From: Lathyrus oleraceus
Taxonomy: Eukaryota > Streptophyta > Magnoliopsida > Fabales > Fabaceae
Reading direction: 5' to 3'
NCBI RefSeq assembly: GCF_024323335.1
Contig: NC_066584.1
Span: forward strand, 272,777,618-272,841,617
Length of the DNA: 64,000 nt
The notes beneath the pieces are model-generated. The model did no database searches, had not been told where the DNA came from, and saw only the letters and a program-made list of their open reading frames with translations. Positions 63,216 to 64,000 of this stretch are shown here, piece after piece. Within the stretch, counting starts at the first letter, position 1. Every line of letters starts with the position of its first letter. The position numbers were made by a program, and so were the translations under genes.

Positions 63216-63467
63216 CTTTAGAGCCGGAACGAGACAAATTAAAAGGAAGGAAAATGAAAATAACCATTGCCATTTTTATTTTATTTTTATTAACTGCAAA
63301 AATAAATGAAAAACAGGGAACACCGCTTTTAATGTGAAAACTTCCGTTTATTAATGATGCAAATATTGAAAAATGAAACACATGAGGTGGCCCTTACAGT
63401 GAACCATTATGTTTCGGGCAAAACGTATGGCTTTCATGCAAACAGAATTAAAAAACAGAAATATTAC
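63216..63467 (-). other. probable Ogre pol intron
   Basis: Between the protease-containing exon and the RT exon lies AT-rich, stop-rich DNA. A GTAATAT donor starts at 63467, right at the end of the open exon (CGTGAAGA). Possible acceptors are CTCTAAAG at 63216, after a pyrimidine-rich stretch, and TTTTTGCAG at 63294. Ogre elements are known to carry a partly spliced intron at this position. The exact acceptor cannot be fixed from this sequence; the GC drop across the segment supports an intron. Confidence 0.6.
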
Positions 63468-64000
63468 TCTTCACGCAGAGTGACAGTGATGATCTTTTCG
63501 GCCTTCCAGTTTTGGATCTCCATCCCTGGTACGCACGGTTTTATCCACGAGTCGAGCTCGCAGTCACTGTCAGTCTCTTCACCCACCGCACAGACGCGAT
63601 TTGGATCTAGCATTCCAGCACTGGTGAACGTGAACGGTTGGCGATGACCTCTATTCTGTCCAGACGAGCCTTGGCCCGACTGATAACCAATCCCAAACCT
63701 GTCCTCTTTCGCCGTAATGTCTATCATTCTTCCCCAACCTGGGGCCTCTCCACTCTTCACCACTTCTACAGCCTGTCTATAAGAAGCAATGGACGGATTC
63801 TTCTCTCTTTCAGCAAAAACGGCATTCTCCATCTTAACGGTTTCAAACGCCTGACTCGGTGTTTCAAATATTTCACCGTCCATTTCCACATATTTGAATG
63901 ATGACAACTGGCTGACAAAAATATCCTCCTCTCCACAAACCGTTACGACCTGCCCATCCCAGATATACTTTAACTTCTGATGCAAAGTCGAAGTTACTGC
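63468..64000 (-). CDS. Ogre gag-protease exon, C-terminal part
   Basis: Open to the window edge. The reading (LHQKLKYIWDGQVVTVCGEE... SQAFETVKMENAV... GWGRMIDITAKEDRFGIGYQ...) is the segment that follows the aspartic protease in Ogre-type polyproteins, ending in a Cys/Asp-rich tail before the splice donor. The protease active site itself should lie just beyond position 64000. No lesion is seen in this part. If the intron is not removed, translation ends at the TAA at 63466-63464, giving a gag-protease product without RT. Confidence 0.75.

Overview
This window reads as repeat-rich intergenic DNA from a plant nuclear genome. The best fit is a cool-season legume, probably tribe Fabeae (pea, vetch, lentil, grass pea) or a close relative. 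The evidence is Ogre/Tat-type Ty3-gypsy elements with LTRs of 4.7-5.1 kb, a Cyclops/Athila-type element, SIRE/Maximus-type Ty1-copia elements with an env-like frame, and the AT-rich low-complexity DNA between them. The assignment rests on recognised repeat families, not on a database search. I found no convincing host gene, tRNA, rRNA or CRISPR array. Every coding stretch belongs to a transposable element, and nearly all carry stops, frameshifts or deletions.

Layout: 1-6.88 kb is the 3' part of a SIRE/Maximus copia element on the plus strand: gag, a degenerate gag-protease spacer, then an env-like frame with most of pol missing, a small antisense ORF with its own TATA box, a polypurine tract and a 3' LTR. 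7.5-10.2 kb is a minus-strand copia gag with PBS and 5' LTR. 10.4-11.3 kb is a decayed Tat-type gypsy RT fragment (minus). 11.3-14.7 kb is a copia-type LTR-like block split by a 2.2 kb gypsy solo LTR. 15.4-18.9 kb is a plus-strand relative of the 7.5-10.2 kb copia element, internally deleted. 18.86-20.1 kb is a third copia remnant in which protease is joined directly to RNase H, followed by a 345 bp LTR. 20.2-21.3 kb holds a CACTA-like terminus and an AAC-rich microsatellite. 21.3-28 kb is an unknown transposon ORF plus non-coding DNA, split by a 3.55 kb gypsy LTR. 28-33.3 kb is AT-rich DNA and nested copia LTRs with poly-G and TG microsatellites. 33.3-41.5 kb holds copia LTR pieces around a Cyclops/Athila element that itself carries a hAT-like MITE with perfect 8 bp target-site duplications. 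42.06-45.79 kb is the 3' half of a minus-strand Tat element: integrase, a long ORF on the opposite strand, polypurine tract and LTR. At 45.79 kb an Ogre element (plus) has inserted into that integrase; its LTR, PBS and the start of ORF1 are present. ORF1 is broken at 51.56 kb by a second Ogre/Tat element (minus). That element runs past the window end with LTR, a 107 bp tandem array in the 3' UTR, integrase, RT, RNase H, archaeal-type RNase H, a probable intron and the C-terminal end of gag-protease.

The insertion order is readable in places: Tat element (42-45.8 kb), then Ogre 1, then Ogre 2; Cyclops LTR, then MITE; gypsy fragment, then copia LTR, then solo LTR. The most interesting biology is in the parts of these elements that are not gag-pol: antisense ORFs in two unrelated lineages, a retroelement intron, a satellite-like 3' UTR array, and a shared terminal module in three otherwise different Tat/Ogre LTRs.
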